Positions 25,804 to 34,252 of a stretch of DNA of 64,000 bases are shown here, in pieces. Position 1 is the first letter of the stretch, and each line of letters opens with the position of its first letter. The stretch is taken from positions 1 through 64,000 of the forward strand of contig NZ_KB906258.1 in assembly GCF_000381265.1 (NCBI RefSeq), in the 5' to 3' direction. Position numbers and translations under genes: made by a program. Below the pieces are notes generated by a model. That model made no database searches. It was not told the DNA's origin and saw only the letters and a list, made by a program, of their open reading frames with translations. This stretch comes from Curvibacter lanceolatus ATCC 14669. Its GTDB lineage: Bacteria; Pseudomonadota; Gammaproteobacteria; Burkholderiales; Burkholderiaceae_C.

Positions 25804-26388
25804 ATGAACCAGCAACTCATGGCCGAACTTTTCGGGGGCAGCGCCCGCTACAAGGCATTGCGTGTTCTTTTCGAACACCCAGGTCGGGGCTATGGGGCCC
25901 GAGAGTTGGCTGCGGCGGCAGGCATTGACCCGGGAGCGACGTCCCGCTGGCTTCGTCGATGGGCCGAAGTGGGCCTGCTCGAAAAACAAGGTCAAGAACG
26001 GTCTGTCAAATATGCGGCAGCGACAGGGGGTGAGTTGACCCCCCTGGCTCAATTGCTGCGTCAAGACAGCGACATGGTGCGTGTTCTGCGTACCCGCTTG
26101 GCCGAGCTTGAACAGCCTGTGCAAGCAGCTGCCATTTTTGGCTCGGTCGCAAGAGGTGAAGAACGCACAGACAGCGATATCGACCTGTTGCTCATCACAG
26201 CAAATTCACGCCTGCAAATGCAGGCACATTTCAAGCCTGCAGGTCGCCTGCTGGGCCGTGCAGTGAACGTGTTGACGTTCAGCCCCCAGGACTGGAAGGA
26301 AGCCCCAGGCAACCCTGAGTTGATTGGCGAAATCCTGAGAAACCCCATCATTCCTCTTGTAGGGAGTCTCCGTGCTGAGAAAACCTGA
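25804..26388 (+). CDS. Winged-helix plus minimal nucleotidyltransferase (MNT) protein
   Basis: A 194-residue fusion. Residues about 15-72 form an ArsR/MarR-like winged helix (YGARELAAAAGIDPGATSRWLRRWAEVGLLEK). Residues about 105-160 form a minimal nucleotidyltransferase with GSVARGEERTDSDIDLLLI, giving the GS motif (113-114) and the two acidic residues Asp125 and Asp127. MNT proteins often act as antitoxins that add AMP to a HEPN toxin, and here the DNA-binding domain could provide autoregulation. The gene after it overlaps by 17 bases and looks like the HEPN partner. Palindromes stand upstream. Motifs are strong; the toxin-antitoxin role is inference. Confidence 0.8.
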   Translation: MNQQLMAELFGGSARYKALRVLFEHPGRGYGARELAAAAGIDPGATSRWLRRWAEVGLLEKQGQERSVKYAAATGGELTPLAQLLRQDSDMVRVLRTRLAELEQPVQAAAIFGSVARGEERTDSDIDLLLITANSRLQMQAHFKPAGRLLGRAVNVLTFSPQDWKEAPGNPELIGEILRNPIIPLVGSLRAEKT

Positions 26389-26806
26389 AGACTTCCAAAA
26401 AGCGGGCAGCAAGGTCTTTCAGAAGGCCCCCATCCATCGCAGAAGCATCGACGGCTGGATTGTCATCAGCAAAGGCAATGTGGCAGACGCTCAGCGCGAA
26501 AGCAATTCCCCAACGACGCGGATTGGTGCGGCTTACGACGCCTTGCTCAACCTGAGCCTGGCAGTGCTGTCGAGCCAGGGCTGGCGCGCCGGCAGCGCGG
26601 ACGGGCACCACATGCAGACGCTGGAGGCAGCCTGTGCCTACGCCGGAATCACGGAGTCCGTGCACGATCAGGTCGACGCGATCCGCGACCTCCGCAACAA
26701 CCAATACCAAGGGATAGAACCCTCTGCGGATGACATCCTGTTCGCGCTGAAGGTCCTCGACAAGGTCGCTCCTGAACTGCTCTCGCTTCTTGGCCGCCCG
26801 CCATGA
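26372..26806 (+). CDS. HEPN-like protein (SAV_6107-like), partner of the MNT gene
   Basis: A 144-residue, mostly helical protein. IGAAYDALLNLSLAVLSSQGWRA (about 51-73), the following GHHMQTLEAACAYAG and then IRDLRNNQYQG (about 104-114) match the pattern of SAV_6107-type HEPN domains, where an Arg-Asn-x-x-x-Tyr-like motif replaces the RxxxxH of RNase HEPN toxins. The classical catalytic His is absent, so ribonuclease activity is doubtful. The start is GTG 26372 with a strong site (TAGGGAGTCTCC); it overlaps the MNT gene by 17 bases, which indicates coupled translation. A terminator follows at once, closing a two-gene unit. Confidence 0.65.
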   Translation: MLRKPEDFQKAGSKVFQKAPIHRRSIDGWIVISKGNVADAQRESNSPTTRIGAAYDALLNLSLAVLSSQGWRAGSADGHHMQTLEAACAYAGITESVHDQVDAIRDLRNNQYQGIEPSADDILFALKVLDKVAPELLSLLGRPP

Positions 26807-26826
26807 GCTTGCACAGGGACTCCAAC

Positions 26827-26866
26827 AAAAAAAGCCACCCCGACGCTCGTCAGGGTGGCTTTTTCG
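26827..26866. terminator. Bidirectional intrinsic terminator
   Basis: Stem aaaaagccaccc (26829-26840) pairs with gggtggcttttt (26853-26864), with A and T runs on both sides. It closes the HEPN unit and, on the other strand, the His-rich protein gene. Confidence 0.85.
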
Positions 26867-26909
26867 CATCCGCCCGAACCCCCTCAGGCAGGGCGGACTG
26901 GTTGCCGAC

Positions 26910-27227
26910 TTACTTGGCCGGCGCAGCGGGGGCTGCAGGGGCTGCGGGGGCAGCCGGGGTGGCAGGAGCCGCGGCGGCTGCAGCATCCTTGTGATGCTTG
27001 TGGTGGCGCTTGTGCTTGTGCTCGGCCTTGGTGTCGGCGGCCGGGGCGGCCGGGGTGGCAGCAGCGGGCTCGGCCACCGGGGTGACGGTGGAAGGCGTCT
27101 TCACGGTGGCCGTGGCGGGCGCCGGGCCGACGGCTGGTGCCGCAGCGGGCGCCTGGGCAAATGCAGCGCCGGACACGCCGGCAGCCAGGGCAACGATCAC
27201 GGCGGAGACGAGAGCTTGGACTTTCAT
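26910..27227 (-). CDS. Ala/Pro-rich exported protein with His/Lys cluster, Asr-like composition
   Basis: A 105-residue protein: a clear signal peptide (MKVQALVSAVIVALAAGVSGAAFA, cut after AFA-), a low-complexity Ala/Pro/Thr/Val region, the basic cluster KHKRHHKHHK (about 71-80), and an AAPAAPAAP tail. It should be a disordered periplasmic protein. The layout is like the acid-shock protein Asr of enterobacteria, which is thought to buffer or protect the periplasm; metal binding by the His cluster is another option. The start at 27227 has GGAAG upstream. A perfect 21-bp palindrome lies 18-38 bases before the start, in the mRNA leader or promoter. Confidence 0.7.
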   Translation of the reverse strand: MKVQALVSAVIVALAAGVSGAAFAQAPAAAPAVGPAPATATVKTPSTVTPVAEPAAATPAAPAADTKAEHKHKRHHKHHKDAAAAAAPATPAAPAAPAAPAAPAK

Positions 27228-27244
27228 GATGACTTCCTTCATTG

Positions 27245-27265
27245 ACATGGAGACAACCTCCATGT
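27245..27265. promoter_or_regulatory. 21-bp perfect palindrome upstream of the His-rich protein gene
   Basis: ACATGGAG-acaac-CTCCATGT, with 8-bp perfect arms. If transcribed toward the His-rich gene it would form a hairpin close to the ribosome-binding site; as DNA it could be an operator. Confidence 0.45.
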
Positions 27266-27362
27266 GGATGACAACGCCGCGGGCTGTGCGAGGGCATGAC
27301 GCCTGAATTGCAAAGGGATGTAAGCATTTGTTTGCACCTTCAGACGCGACGACAATCAGGCC

Positions 27363-28346
27363 ATGAAGCGCAGAAACGTCCTCCTCAGCCCGCTGGCCGC
27401 CCTGCCGGCGCTTTCCAACCTGCCGGCCCTGGCCCAGACCGGCGCTGCCGGGCGCCCGATCCGCATCATCGTGCCGTATGCCCCCGGAGGCCCCATCGAC
27501 GTGACGGCCCGCGTGCTGGCCGAACGGGTGAAAGACTCGCTGGGCCCGGTGATCATCGAAAACAAGCCGGGCGCGGGTGGCAACATCGGTGCCGATCAGG
27601 TGGCCAAGGCGGCCCCCGACGGGCTGACGATTGGCATCGCTGCCACCGCCACCCATGCCGTCAACCCCTGGCTGTACAGCCGCATGCCGTTTGATGCGCT
27701 GCGTGATTTCAGCCCCATCACCCAGATCGTGCGCGTGCCCAATGTGCTGGTGATCAATGCCGACACCGCACGGCGCCTCAAGATCAACACCCTGGCCGAC
27801 ATGGTGGCCTATGCGCGGGCCAACCCGGCCAAGCTCAATTTCGGCAGCGGCGGCAGTGGCAGCGCAGGCCACCTGGCCGGCGAGATGTTCAAGGCCCAGG
27901 CCGGCATCTACGCGCTGCACATTCCGTACAACGGCGGCAACCCGGCACAGCTGGCCCTGCTGGCAGGCGAGGTCGACTTCAACTTCGACAACCTGGCCAC
28001 GGCAGCGCCCAACATCCGCTCGGGCAAGCTCAAGGCCCTGGCCGTGACGACCGCCCAGCGCAGCCCGCTGCTGCCCGAGGTGCCCGCCGTGGCCGAGACC
28101 TACAAGGGCTTCAGCATCGACACCTGGTGGGGCCTGGTGGCCCCGGCGCACACGCCCAAGGACGTGATCACACGCCTGAACCAGGCCTTTGTGGCGGCCC
28201 TGAACTCGCCCGAGACCAAGACCCGCTTTGCGGGCCTGATGGCCGAGCCGGTGCCCACCTCGCCCGAGCAGTTCGGTGCCTTCATGAAGGGCGAACTGGC
28301 CAAGTACGAGAAGGTGGTGAAGGCGTCTGGCGCCAAGGTGGACTGA
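27363..28346 (+). CDS. Bug-family (TctC) periplasmic solute-binding protein
   Basis: A 327-residue exported protein. After a signal peptide ending ALSNLPALAQ it shows the Bug pattern: RPIRIIVPYAPGGPIDVTARVLAERV, VIIENKPGAGGNIGADQVAKAAPDG, LNFGSGGSGSAGHLAGEMFKAQAG, and WWGLVAPAHTPKDVI. Such proteins bind carboxylates or related small molecules and may serve a tripartite tricarboxylate transporter. No tctAB genes are adjacent, as is common for the many solo Bug proteins in Burkholderiales. The ligand is unknown. Divergent from the His-rich protein gene. Confidence 0.9.
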   Translation: MKRRNVLLSPLAALPALSNLPALAQTGAAGRPIRIIVPYAPGGPIDVTARVLAERVKDSLGPVIIENKPGAGGNIGADQVAKAAPDGLTIGIAATATHAVNPWLYSRMPFDALRDFSPITQIVRVPNVLVINADTARRLKINTLADMVAYARANPAKLNFGSGGSGSAGHLAGEMFKAQAGIYALHIPYNGGNPAQLALLAGEVDFNFDNLATAAPNIRSGKLKALAVTTAQRSPLLPEVPAVAETYKGFSIDTWWGLVAPAHTPKDVITRLNQAFVAALNSPETKTRFAGLMAEPVPTSPEQFGAFMKGELAKYEKVVKASGAKVD

Positions 28347-28369
28347 ATTCCCCGCTCAGCGGCAGGCAC

Positions 28370-28846
28370 TCACAACCGGGTGATGGCCTGATCGGCCACC
28401 GCGGCCAGCTCGGCCGCCTGCACCTGCTCGGGCCAGACCTCGGCCAGCGGCAGCAGCACAAAGGCACGCTGGCGCATGCGGGGGTGCGGCAGGGTCAGCT
28501 CGGCACTGTCCAGCCGGGCGTCGCCGTGGCTGAGCAGGTCCAGATCAAGGGTGCGTGGCGCATGGCGGTAGGGCCGCTCGCGCCCAGCCGCCTGCTCCAG
28601 CGCCTGCAGGGCGTGCAACAAGGCCAAGGGCGCCAATTGGGTCTGCAGCAGGACCACGGCATTGATGAAATCAGGCCCTCCGGCATCCACCGGAGCGCTG
28701 CGGTACAGCGAAGAGGCCTTGAGCAGTTGGCTGTGCGGCAGCCGGGCCAGATCGGCCAGGGCCTGGCGCACGGTAGCCTGGGCGTCGCCCAGATTGCCAC
28801 CCACGCCGATGCAGGCCAGCGCGGGCACAGCAAGGAGGTCGGTCAT
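28370..28846 (-). CDS. folK: 2-amino-4-hydroxy-6-hydroxymethyldihydropteridine pyrophosphokinase
   Basis: A 158-residue enzyme of folate synthesis that transfers pyrophosphate from ATP to 6-hydroxymethyl-dihydropterin. Hallmarks: CIGVGGNLGDAQATVRQAL, ASSLYRSAPVDAGGPDFINAVV, ALEQAAGRERPYRHAPRTLDLDLL (the ATP and metal motif with Asp residues) and LPHPRMRQRAFVLLPLAEV. The start is the ATG at 28846; an in-frame TTG at 28855 is possible. It follows pcnB on the same strand after 26 bases, the common order in gamma- and betaproteobacteria. Confidence 0.93.
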   Translation of the reverse strand: MTDLLAVPALACIGVGGNLGDAQATVRQALADLARLPHSQLLKASSLYRSAPVDAGGPDFINAVVLLQTQLAPLALLHALQALEQAAGRERPYRHAPRTLDLDLLSHGDARLDSAELTLPHPRMRQRAFVLLPLAEVWPEQVQAAELAAVADQAITRL

Positions 28847-28872
28847 GGCGTTCAACAGGGGGCGGATGGGCC

Positions 28873-30528
28873 TCAGCCCTGGGCGTCGCCGCCGCTGTCG
28901 GAGGGGCCGCCACCCTGGCCGCCGCCTTGCCCCCCACGCGCACCCGCAGGCTTGCGGCGGCGGCGCTTGCGCGGCGCGGGCGTGGCGCCCTCGGAACCCT
29001 CACCCTCTGTCGATCGCTCTGACGATCGCTCTGAAGGGTGCTCGGACGGTTCGCGGCTGGCCGGGGCGGGCTGGGCGGGTGCGCCCTCGCCTTGCGGCTC
29101 GGCCTGGCGCGGCACGCGGCGCACCTTGGGGGCCGTGGCCTTCTGGCGTGCGCGCTGCTCTTCGCGCACCTGCTCCAGCAGGTCTTCGCGGGTGGCGTCG
29201 TCGCCGGTGCTGAACTCTTCCCACCATTCGGCCAGGGCTTCGTCGACCTCACCGATGTCGGCGCGCAGGCGCATGAAGTCAAAACCGGCGCGGAAGCGGG
29301 CCTGCTCGACCAGGCCATAGGGGGCGCTGCCGGTGCGCTTGTCGAAGCGTGGCTGCATCACCCAGATCTCGCGCATGTCGGCGGCCAGCTTGCCGCGGCC
29401 CGACACATCGCCGATGCGGGCGTTGAAGACCTCGTCGATGGCATCCTGCAGGGCCGGGAAGGGGTGCTGGCGCTGTGCCAGGCGCTGCTCCCAGCCGTCA
29501 CGCACGTCTTGCCACAGCACGGTGGCCAGCAGGAAGCTCGGGGCCACCGGCTTGCCTTCGCCCACGCGCCGATCGGTGTCTTGCAGGGCCGCGGTCACAA
29601 AGGGCTGATCGGCACGCTCGACCACCACGTCCAGCAGCGGGTAGATGCCACGCTGCAGCCCCAGCTTCTTGAGGGTGGCGATCGTGGCCAGCGCATGGCC
29701 GGTCTGCAGCAGCTTGAGCATCTCGTCGAACAGCCGGCTCTGCGGCACATCGGCCAGCAGGGTCTGCGACGACAGCAGGGGGCCCGCCGTCTTGGGCTCG
29801 ATCTCGAAGCCCAGCGGGCTGAGCTTGGCGGCGAAGCGCACGGCGCGGATGATGCGCACCGGGTCTTCGCGGTAGCGCGTGGCCGGGTCGCCGATCATGC
29901 GCAGCACCTTCTTCTTGGCGTCCTGGATGCCCTTGTGGTAGTCGACCACCACCTGCGCCTCGGGGTCGTAGTACATGGCGTTGATGGTGAAGTCGCGGCG
30001 CACGGCGTCTTCCTCAAGGGGGCCCCAGACGTTGTCGCGCAGCACGCGGCCACTGGCATCGACCGCATGGGTCATGCCGGCCAGGGCCTGCTTGCTGGTG
30101 CGTTCGTTGCCACTGACCTGCTCGGCCGCGGCGTTGTCGAGGTAGGCGCGGAAAGTGGAGACCTCGATCACCTCATGCTCGCGGCCGCGGCCATGCACCA
30201 CGTGCACGATGCGGAAGCGCTTGCCGATGATGAAGGCGCGGCGGAACAGGCTCTTGACCTGCTCGGGCGTGGCGTTGGTGGCCACGTCAAAGTCTTTGGG
30301 GCGCAGGCCCAGCAGCAGGTCGCGCACCGCACCGCCCACGATGTAGGCCTCGTAGCCGGCCGACTTCAGGGTGTGCACCACGTCGTTGGCCCGCCGATCG
30401 ACCAGATCGGGGTTGATGCCGTGCACGCTGAAGGGCACCTCCTCGCGTTTGCCGAACTTGGGGCGGCCCGCCTTGGGGGCTGCCGCAGCGCCCTTGCCCA
30501 GCAATTTGTCGATGAACTTCTTGATCAT
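28873..30528 (-). CDS. pcnB: Poly(A) polymerase I
   Basis: A 551-residue enzyme that adds 3' poly(A) tails to RNA and so promotes its decay. The nucleotidyltransferase head has YIVGGAVRDLLLGLRPKDFDVATNATPEQV, with the catalytic acidic residues in DFD, then RRDFTINAMYYD and GDPATRYREDPVRIIRAVRFAAKL. A long Arg/Lys/Gly-rich C-terminal tail (RKRRRRKPAGARGG) probably binds RNA. The start at 30528 (MIKKFIDKLLGK) overlaps the stop of the preceding HAD gene by four bases (ATGA), which shows translational coupling. Confidence 0.93.
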   Translation of the reverse strand: MIKKFIDKLLGKGAAAAPKAGRPKFGKREEVPFSVHGINPDLVDRRANDVVHTLKSAGYEAYIVGGAVRDLLLGLRPKDFDVATNATPEQVKSLFRRAFIIGKRFRIVHVVHGRGREHEVIEVSTFRAYLDNAAAEQVSGNERTSKQALAGMTHAVDASGRVLRDNVWGPLEEDAVRRDFTINAMYYDPEAQVVVDYHKGIQDAKKKVLRMIGDPATRYREDPVRIIRAVRFAAKLSPLGFEIEPKTAGPLLSSQTLLADVPQSRLFDEMLKLLQTGHALATIATLKKLGLQRGIYPLLDVVVERADQPFVTAALQDTDRRVGEGKPVAPSFLLATVLWQDVRDGWEQRLAQRQHPFPALQDAIDEVFNARIGDVSGRGKLAADMREIWVMQPRFDKRTGSAPYGLVEQARFRAGFDFMRLRADIGEVDEALAEWWEEFSTGDDATREDLLEQVREEQRARQKATAPKVRRVPRQAEPQGEGAPAQPAPASREPSEHPSERSSERSTEGEGSEGATPAPRKRRRRKPAGARGGQGGGQGGGPSDSGGDAQG

Positions 30529-31199
30529 GGTGTCTCGGTGAACAGGTCCAGAATGCGCCAGCCGCGGCTTTGGGCCAGGGCGCGCAAGCGGTCGTCAGGG
30601 TTGGTGGCCACAGGGTGATTCACTTGCTCCAGCAGCGGCACATCATTGGTGGAATCGCTGTAGAAAGTGCTCTCGACCTGCGTCCAGTCGAGCTGGCGCG
30701 CAGCCAGCCATTGTTCCATGCGCCGCACCTTGCCTTCGCGCATGGAGGGAACACCGTCGATTTCGCCGGTGAACCAGCCCTGCTCGTCGCGGGCCAGTTG
30801 CACCGCGATCAGCTCGTCCACGCCCAGGGCACGGGCGATCGGGCGGGTGACGAATTCGTTGGTGGCGGTGATGATGAGCACGGTGTCGCCCGCGGCCTGG
30901 TGCTGGCGCAGCAAGGCCAGGGCCTGGGGCGTGATGGCCGGCTGGATCACCTCCTGCATGAAGCGCTCATGCGCCTCGGCCGCGGCCTGGGGCCCCTTGA
31001 CGCGCACGGCCTCGATGGCAAAGCGCACGTAGTCGTGCACGTCCAGCGTTCCGGCCTGGTAGTGGGCAAAGAACTCGTCATTGCGGCGGGCGAACTCGAC
31101 CGGGTCGGTCCAGCCGATGCGGGTGGTGAACTGGCCCCAGGCGTAGTCGGAGTCGATGGGCAGCAGGGTGTGGTCGAGGTCGAACAGAACCAGTTTCAT
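30525..31199 (-). CDS. HAD-family phosphatase (SerB-like)
   Basis: A 224-residue HAD hydrolase. Motif I is LFDLDHTLLPID with the nucleophile Asp7 and acid/base Asp9; motif II is VLIITATNEF; motif IV is YSDSTNDVPLLEQV. The helical cap inserted after motif I is of the type found in phosphoserine-phosphatase-like enzymes. The substrate may be a phosphoserine or another small phosphate ester; sequence does not settle it. The start at 31199 is preferred over an ATG six codons upstream. The ATGA overlap with pcnB and the upstream hda gene, 47 bases away, indicate one operon. Confidence 0.85.
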   Translation of the reverse strand: MKLVLFDLDHTLLPIDSDYAWGQFTTRIGWTDPVEFARRNDEFFAHYQAGTLDVHDYVRFAIEAVRVKGPQAAAEAHERFMQEVIQPAITPQALALLRQHQAAGDTVLIITATNEFVTRPIARALGVDELIAVQLARDEQGWFTGEIDGVPSMREGKVRRMEQWLAARQLDWTQVESTFYSDSTNDVPLLEQVNHPVATNPDDRLRALAQSRGWRILDLFTETP

Positions 31200-31246
31200 G
31201 CGGGGCTGACTTGGCATTCGGGATGCGTTGGGTGCGGGTGGCGGCC

Positions 31247-31936
31247 TCACTCGGATTCGAGCATGGCCTTGATGAGGGGAATGGTGATGGCGCGCTGGGT
31301 GCGCAGGGCGTAACCGTCGAGCTGGTCGAGCAGTTGCATGAGGCTGCCCAGGTCGCGCGAAAAGCGGTTCAGCATGAAGTCCATCACCTCGTCGCCGAGG
31401 AAGATGCCGCGGGCATCGGCCTCCTGGCGCAGCACGGCGCGCCGCTCGGGCTCGCTGAGCACGTGCAGATGGAACACATGGCCCCAGCCCAGGCGGGTGC
31501 GCAGGTCTTCGCGCAGTTTCAGGTCGGCCGGCGGCAGTTCGCCCGCGGCCAGCACCCAGCGCTGGTGCGTGTGGGCGTTGACGAACCAGTTGAAGGCCGC
31601 ATGCTGCTGCACCGCGGTGTACAGGTGCACCTCGTCCATCAGCACGGCGGCCCAGGTTTCGTCGAATTCGGGGGGTTCGTGGATCGAGGCATCCAGCCAG
31701 CCCACGCGGGCGCCCTGCTCGCGCAGCGCGGTCTGCACGCTCTTGAGCAGGTGGGTCTTGCCGCTGCCGCTGTCGCCCCACAGGTAGGTGGGCACGGGCG
31801 AGCGCTGGGCCTCGTGGGCGCCGTCGCCGGTCCACAACTGCAGGTGGCGCAGGGCCGCTTCGTTGGGGCCGGCAAAAAACCGGTCCAGGGTGGGACCTGT
31901 GGCCAGGCCGATGTCGAGTGCCAGTTGCTTCATCAT
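31247..31936 (-). CDS. hda: DnaA regulatory inactivator Hda
   Basis: A 229-residue DnaA-like AAA+ protein without the DnaA DNA-binding domain. MKQLALDIGLATGPTLDRF at the N terminus includes the clamp-binding motif (QLALDI), followed by Walker A (LWGDSGSGKTHLLKSV), Walker B (AVLMDEVHLY) and the sensor region FSRDLGSLMQLLDQLD. With the DnaN clamp it stimulates ATP hydrolysis by DnaA and stops re-initiation. The start is 31936 or 31933 (two ATGs). It lies 23 bases after the AI-2E permease gene on the same strand, an order widely conserved in Burkholderiales. Confidence 0.93.
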   Translation of the reverse strand: MMKQLALDIGLATGPTLDRFFAGPNEAALRHLQLWTGDGAHEAQRSPVPTYLWGDSGSGKTHLLKSVQTALREQGARVGWLDASIHEPPEFDETWAAVLMDEVHLYTAVQQHAAFNWFVNAHTHQRWVLAAGELPPADLKLREDLRTRLGWGHVFHLHVLSEPERRAVLRQEADARGIFLGDEVMDFMLNRFSRDLGSLMQLLDQLDGYALRTQRAITIPLIKAMLESE

Positions 31937-31959
31937 GACGCGTGTTTCCCAGCCCCTCT

Positions 31960-33030
31960 TCAACCCGTGTAGAGCCGGCTGGCCAGGTAGCCCGAGCGCA
32001 GGCGCCGCACGGCCACCAGCAGCACGGCGCTGGCGGGCAAGGCGATCAACACGCCCACAAAGCCCAGCACCTGCCCGAAGGCCAGCAATGCAAAAATGAC
32101 GGTCAGCGGGTGCAGACCGATGCGCTCGCCCACCAGGCGGGGGGTGAGAATGAAACTTTCAACGAACTGCCCCAGCCCATACACCACCGCCACCATGATC
32201 AGCGCCTTGAGTCCGACGAACTGCATCAGGCCCGACACGGTGGCCAGCACCAGGCCCAGGCCAAAGCCCAGGTAAGGCACAAACACCGCCAGCCCCGTGA
32301 AGATGCCGATGGGCAAGGCCAGGTCCAGCCCGAACGCGGCCAGGCCGGCGCTGTAGAAGATGGCCAGCAGCAGCATCACCAGCAACTGCCCGCGCAGGTA
32401 CTGGCCCAGCACGGCGTCGGCATCGTCCATGAAGCTGTCGTAGCCCTCGCGCAGGCGGGGGGGCACCAGTTCGACCAGGCGGCGCACAAAAGTGTCCCAG
32501 TCCACGAGCAGGTAGAACAGCGCCACCGGGATCAGCACCGCATTGCCCACCAGGGCCAGGGCCACGCTGCCGCCCAGCTTGAGCGAGGACAGCACCGGGC
32601 TCAGCAGGTCTTCGGTGTTGGTGTTGAGGTACTTGAGGACCAGGGCCTTGAGCGTGTCCACATCCACCGCCAAGGTGACACCGAACTGTGCCGCCAGCGG
32701 TTTGAGCAAGGCATTGAGCCGATCGAACAACTGGGGCACCTGGTCGCGCATCAGGGGCAGCTCTTTGGTGAGGATGGGCACGATCAGCATCACCAGGCCC
32801 AGCGCCAGCAGGATGAACAGCACCTCGACCAGCACCACCGCCACCACCCGGGGCAGGCGTCCGCGGCCCAGGTTGTCGAGCCAGTTGACCATGGGCGTGA
32901 GGGCGTAGGCCAGCACGGCCGCCACCACGAAGGGGGCCAGCACGGGCTTGAGCGCCCACAGCAGCAGCCAGGCCGCCAGGGCCAGGCCGACCCAGGTGAA
33001 GGCGCGTTTTTGAGTGGTGGAAAAATGCAT
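31960..33030 (-). CDS. AI-2E family transporter/permease
   Basis: A 356-residue protein with about eight hydrophobic helices in the pattern of the AI-2E (PerM/TqsA) family: TWVGLALAAWLLLWALKPVLAPFVVAAVLAYALTP is the N-terminal part, a soluble segment follows (LTKELPLMRDQVPQLFDRL), and the family signature GIFTGLAVFVPYLGFGLGLVLA lies near residue 250, then LTPRLVGERIGLHPLTVIFALLAFGQ. Substrates are mostly unknown. The start at 33030 (MHFSTTQKR) is chosen because the long upstream extension overlaps the divergent purM promoter. It is the first gene of the unit with hda, HAD, pcnB and folK. Confidence 0.88.
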   Translation of the reverse strand: MHFSTTQKRAFTWVGLALAAWLLLWALKPVLAPFVVAAVLAYALTPMVNWLDNLGRGRLPRVVAVVLVEVLFILLALGLVMLIVPILTKELPLMRDQVPQLFDRLNALLKPLAAQFGVTLAVDVDTLKALVLKYLNTNTEDLLSPVLSSLKLGGSVALALVGNAVLIPVALFYLLVDWDTFVRRLVELVPPRLREGYDSFMDDADAVLGQYLRGQLLVMLLLAIFYSAGLAAFGLDLALPIGIFTGLAVFVPYLGFGLGLVLATVSGLMQFVGLKALIMVAVVYGLGQFVESFILTPRLVGERIGLHPLTVIFALLAFGQVLGFVGVLIALPASAVLLVAVRRLRSGYLASRLYTG

Positions 33031-33125
33031 GAAGGTGGGGGTTGCAGGCTGCCCGGTCGGGGCACCCCTTAAAATCACCTCAAATTCTAGTCGCCGTGCA
33101 CGCCTGTCCGTGCCGTCCATTTCAA

Positions 33126-34172
33126 ATGAGCTCCTCCAATACCTCCTCCACACCCCTGTCCTACAAAGACGCCGGCGTTGACATCGACGCTGGCGACGCC
33201 CTGGTCGAGCGCATCAAACCGCTGGCCAAGAAAACCATGCGCGAAGGGGTGCTGGCCGGCATCGGCGGCTTCGGAGCCCTGTTCGAAGTGCCCAAACGCT
33301 ACCAGGAACCCGTGCTGGTGAGCGGCACCGACGGCGTGGGCACCAAGCTCAAGCTGGCATTTGAATGGAACATGCACGACACCGTGGGCATCGATCTGGT
33401 GGCCATGAGCGTGAACGACGTGCTGGTGCAAGGCGCCGAGCCGCTGTTCTTCCTGGACTACTTTGCCTGCGGCAAGCTGCACGTGGACACGGCCGCCGCC
33501 GTGGTGGGCGGCATTGCCCGTGGTTGCGAGCTGTCGGGCTGCGCCCTGATCGGTGGCGAAACCGCCGAGATGCCGGGCATGTACCCCGATGGCGAATACG
33601 ACCTGGCCGGCTTTGCCGTCGGCGCGGTTGAAAAATCCAAGATCCTGACCGGCCAGAACGTGAAGCCCGGTGACGTGGTGCTGGGCCTGACCTCGGCCGG
33701 TGTGCACTCCAACGGCTTCAGCCTGGTGCGCAAGGTGATCGAACGCGCCGGTGCCGACCTGCCCGCCACCCTGGACGGCCAGCCCTTCAAGCAAGCCATC
33801 ATGGCCCCGACCCACCTGTACGTGAAGCCGGTGCTGCAAGCCCTGGCCCAGCACCCCATCAAGGCGCTGGCCCACATCACGGGTGGCGGCCTGCTCGAGA
33901 ACATCCCCCGCGTGCTGCCCGAAGGCACGGCCGCCCACCTGCAAAAGGGCAGCTGGCCGCAGACCGAGCTGTTTGCCTGGCTGCAGAAGGTGGCCGGCAT
34001 CGACGACATCGAGATGAACCGCACCTTCAACAACGGCATCGGCATGGTGGTGGTGGTGGATGCGGCCGAAGCCGAAGCCACCGCAGCCACGCTGCGCGCC
34101 GCCGGTGAAACCGTCTACACCATCGGCGCCATCGCCGAACGCGGTGACGGCGCCGCCGTCGTGGTGGCCTGA
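33126..34172 (+). CDS. purM: Phosphoribosylformylglycinamidine cyclo-ligase (AIR synthase)
   Basis: A 348-residue enzyme for the fifth step of purine synthesis, closing FGAM to AIR with ATP. Family marks are [22 protein letters not shown] at the N terminus, [54 protein letters not shown] and [16 protein letters not shown]. The start at 33126 follows the typical short Ser-rich lead (MSSSNTSS). It is transcribed alone, divergent from the AI-2E permease gene, and ends at an intrinsic terminator. Confidence 0.96.
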   Translation: MSSSNTSSTPLSYKDAGVDIDAGDALVERIKPLAKKTMREGVLAGIGGFGALFEVPKRYQEPVLVSGTDGVGTKLKLAFEWNMHDTVGIDLVAMSVNDVLVQGAEPLFFLDYFACGKLHVDTAAAVVGGIARGCELSGCALIGGETAEMPGMYPDGEYDLAGFAVGAVEKSKILTGQNVKPGDVVLGLTSAGVHSNGFSLVRKVIERAGADLPATLDGQPFKQAIMAPTHLYVKPVLQALAQHPIKALAHITGGGLLENIPRVLPEGTAAHLQKGSWPQTELFAWLQKVAGIDDIEMNRTFNNGIGMVVVVDAAEAEATAATLRAAGETVYTIGAIAERGDGAAVVVA

Positions 34173-34226
34173 GCCACCGCCCACCGGGCCGGTCTGCCGC
34201 AGCGCAGCACGGCCCTGCCCCGAATC

Positions 34227-34252
34227 AACCAGCCCTTGCGGCTGGTTTTTTC
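34227..34252 (+). terminator. Intrinsic terminator of purM
   Basis: Stem aaccagc (34227-34233) and gctggtt (34241-34247) with a 7-base loop, followed by a T run. It lies 55 bases after the purM stop and just before the convergent MarR gene's stop. Confidence 0.85.

Noticed and set aside
27305-27345. RstA-box-like sequence in the Asr-like/TctC divergent region
   Set aside because: Only about 8 of 12 defined positions match; too weak to call.
31942-33072. 376-codon plus-strand ORF opposite the AI-2E permease gene
   Set aside because: Gln/His-rich antisense frame; the minus-strand permease has clear family motifs.
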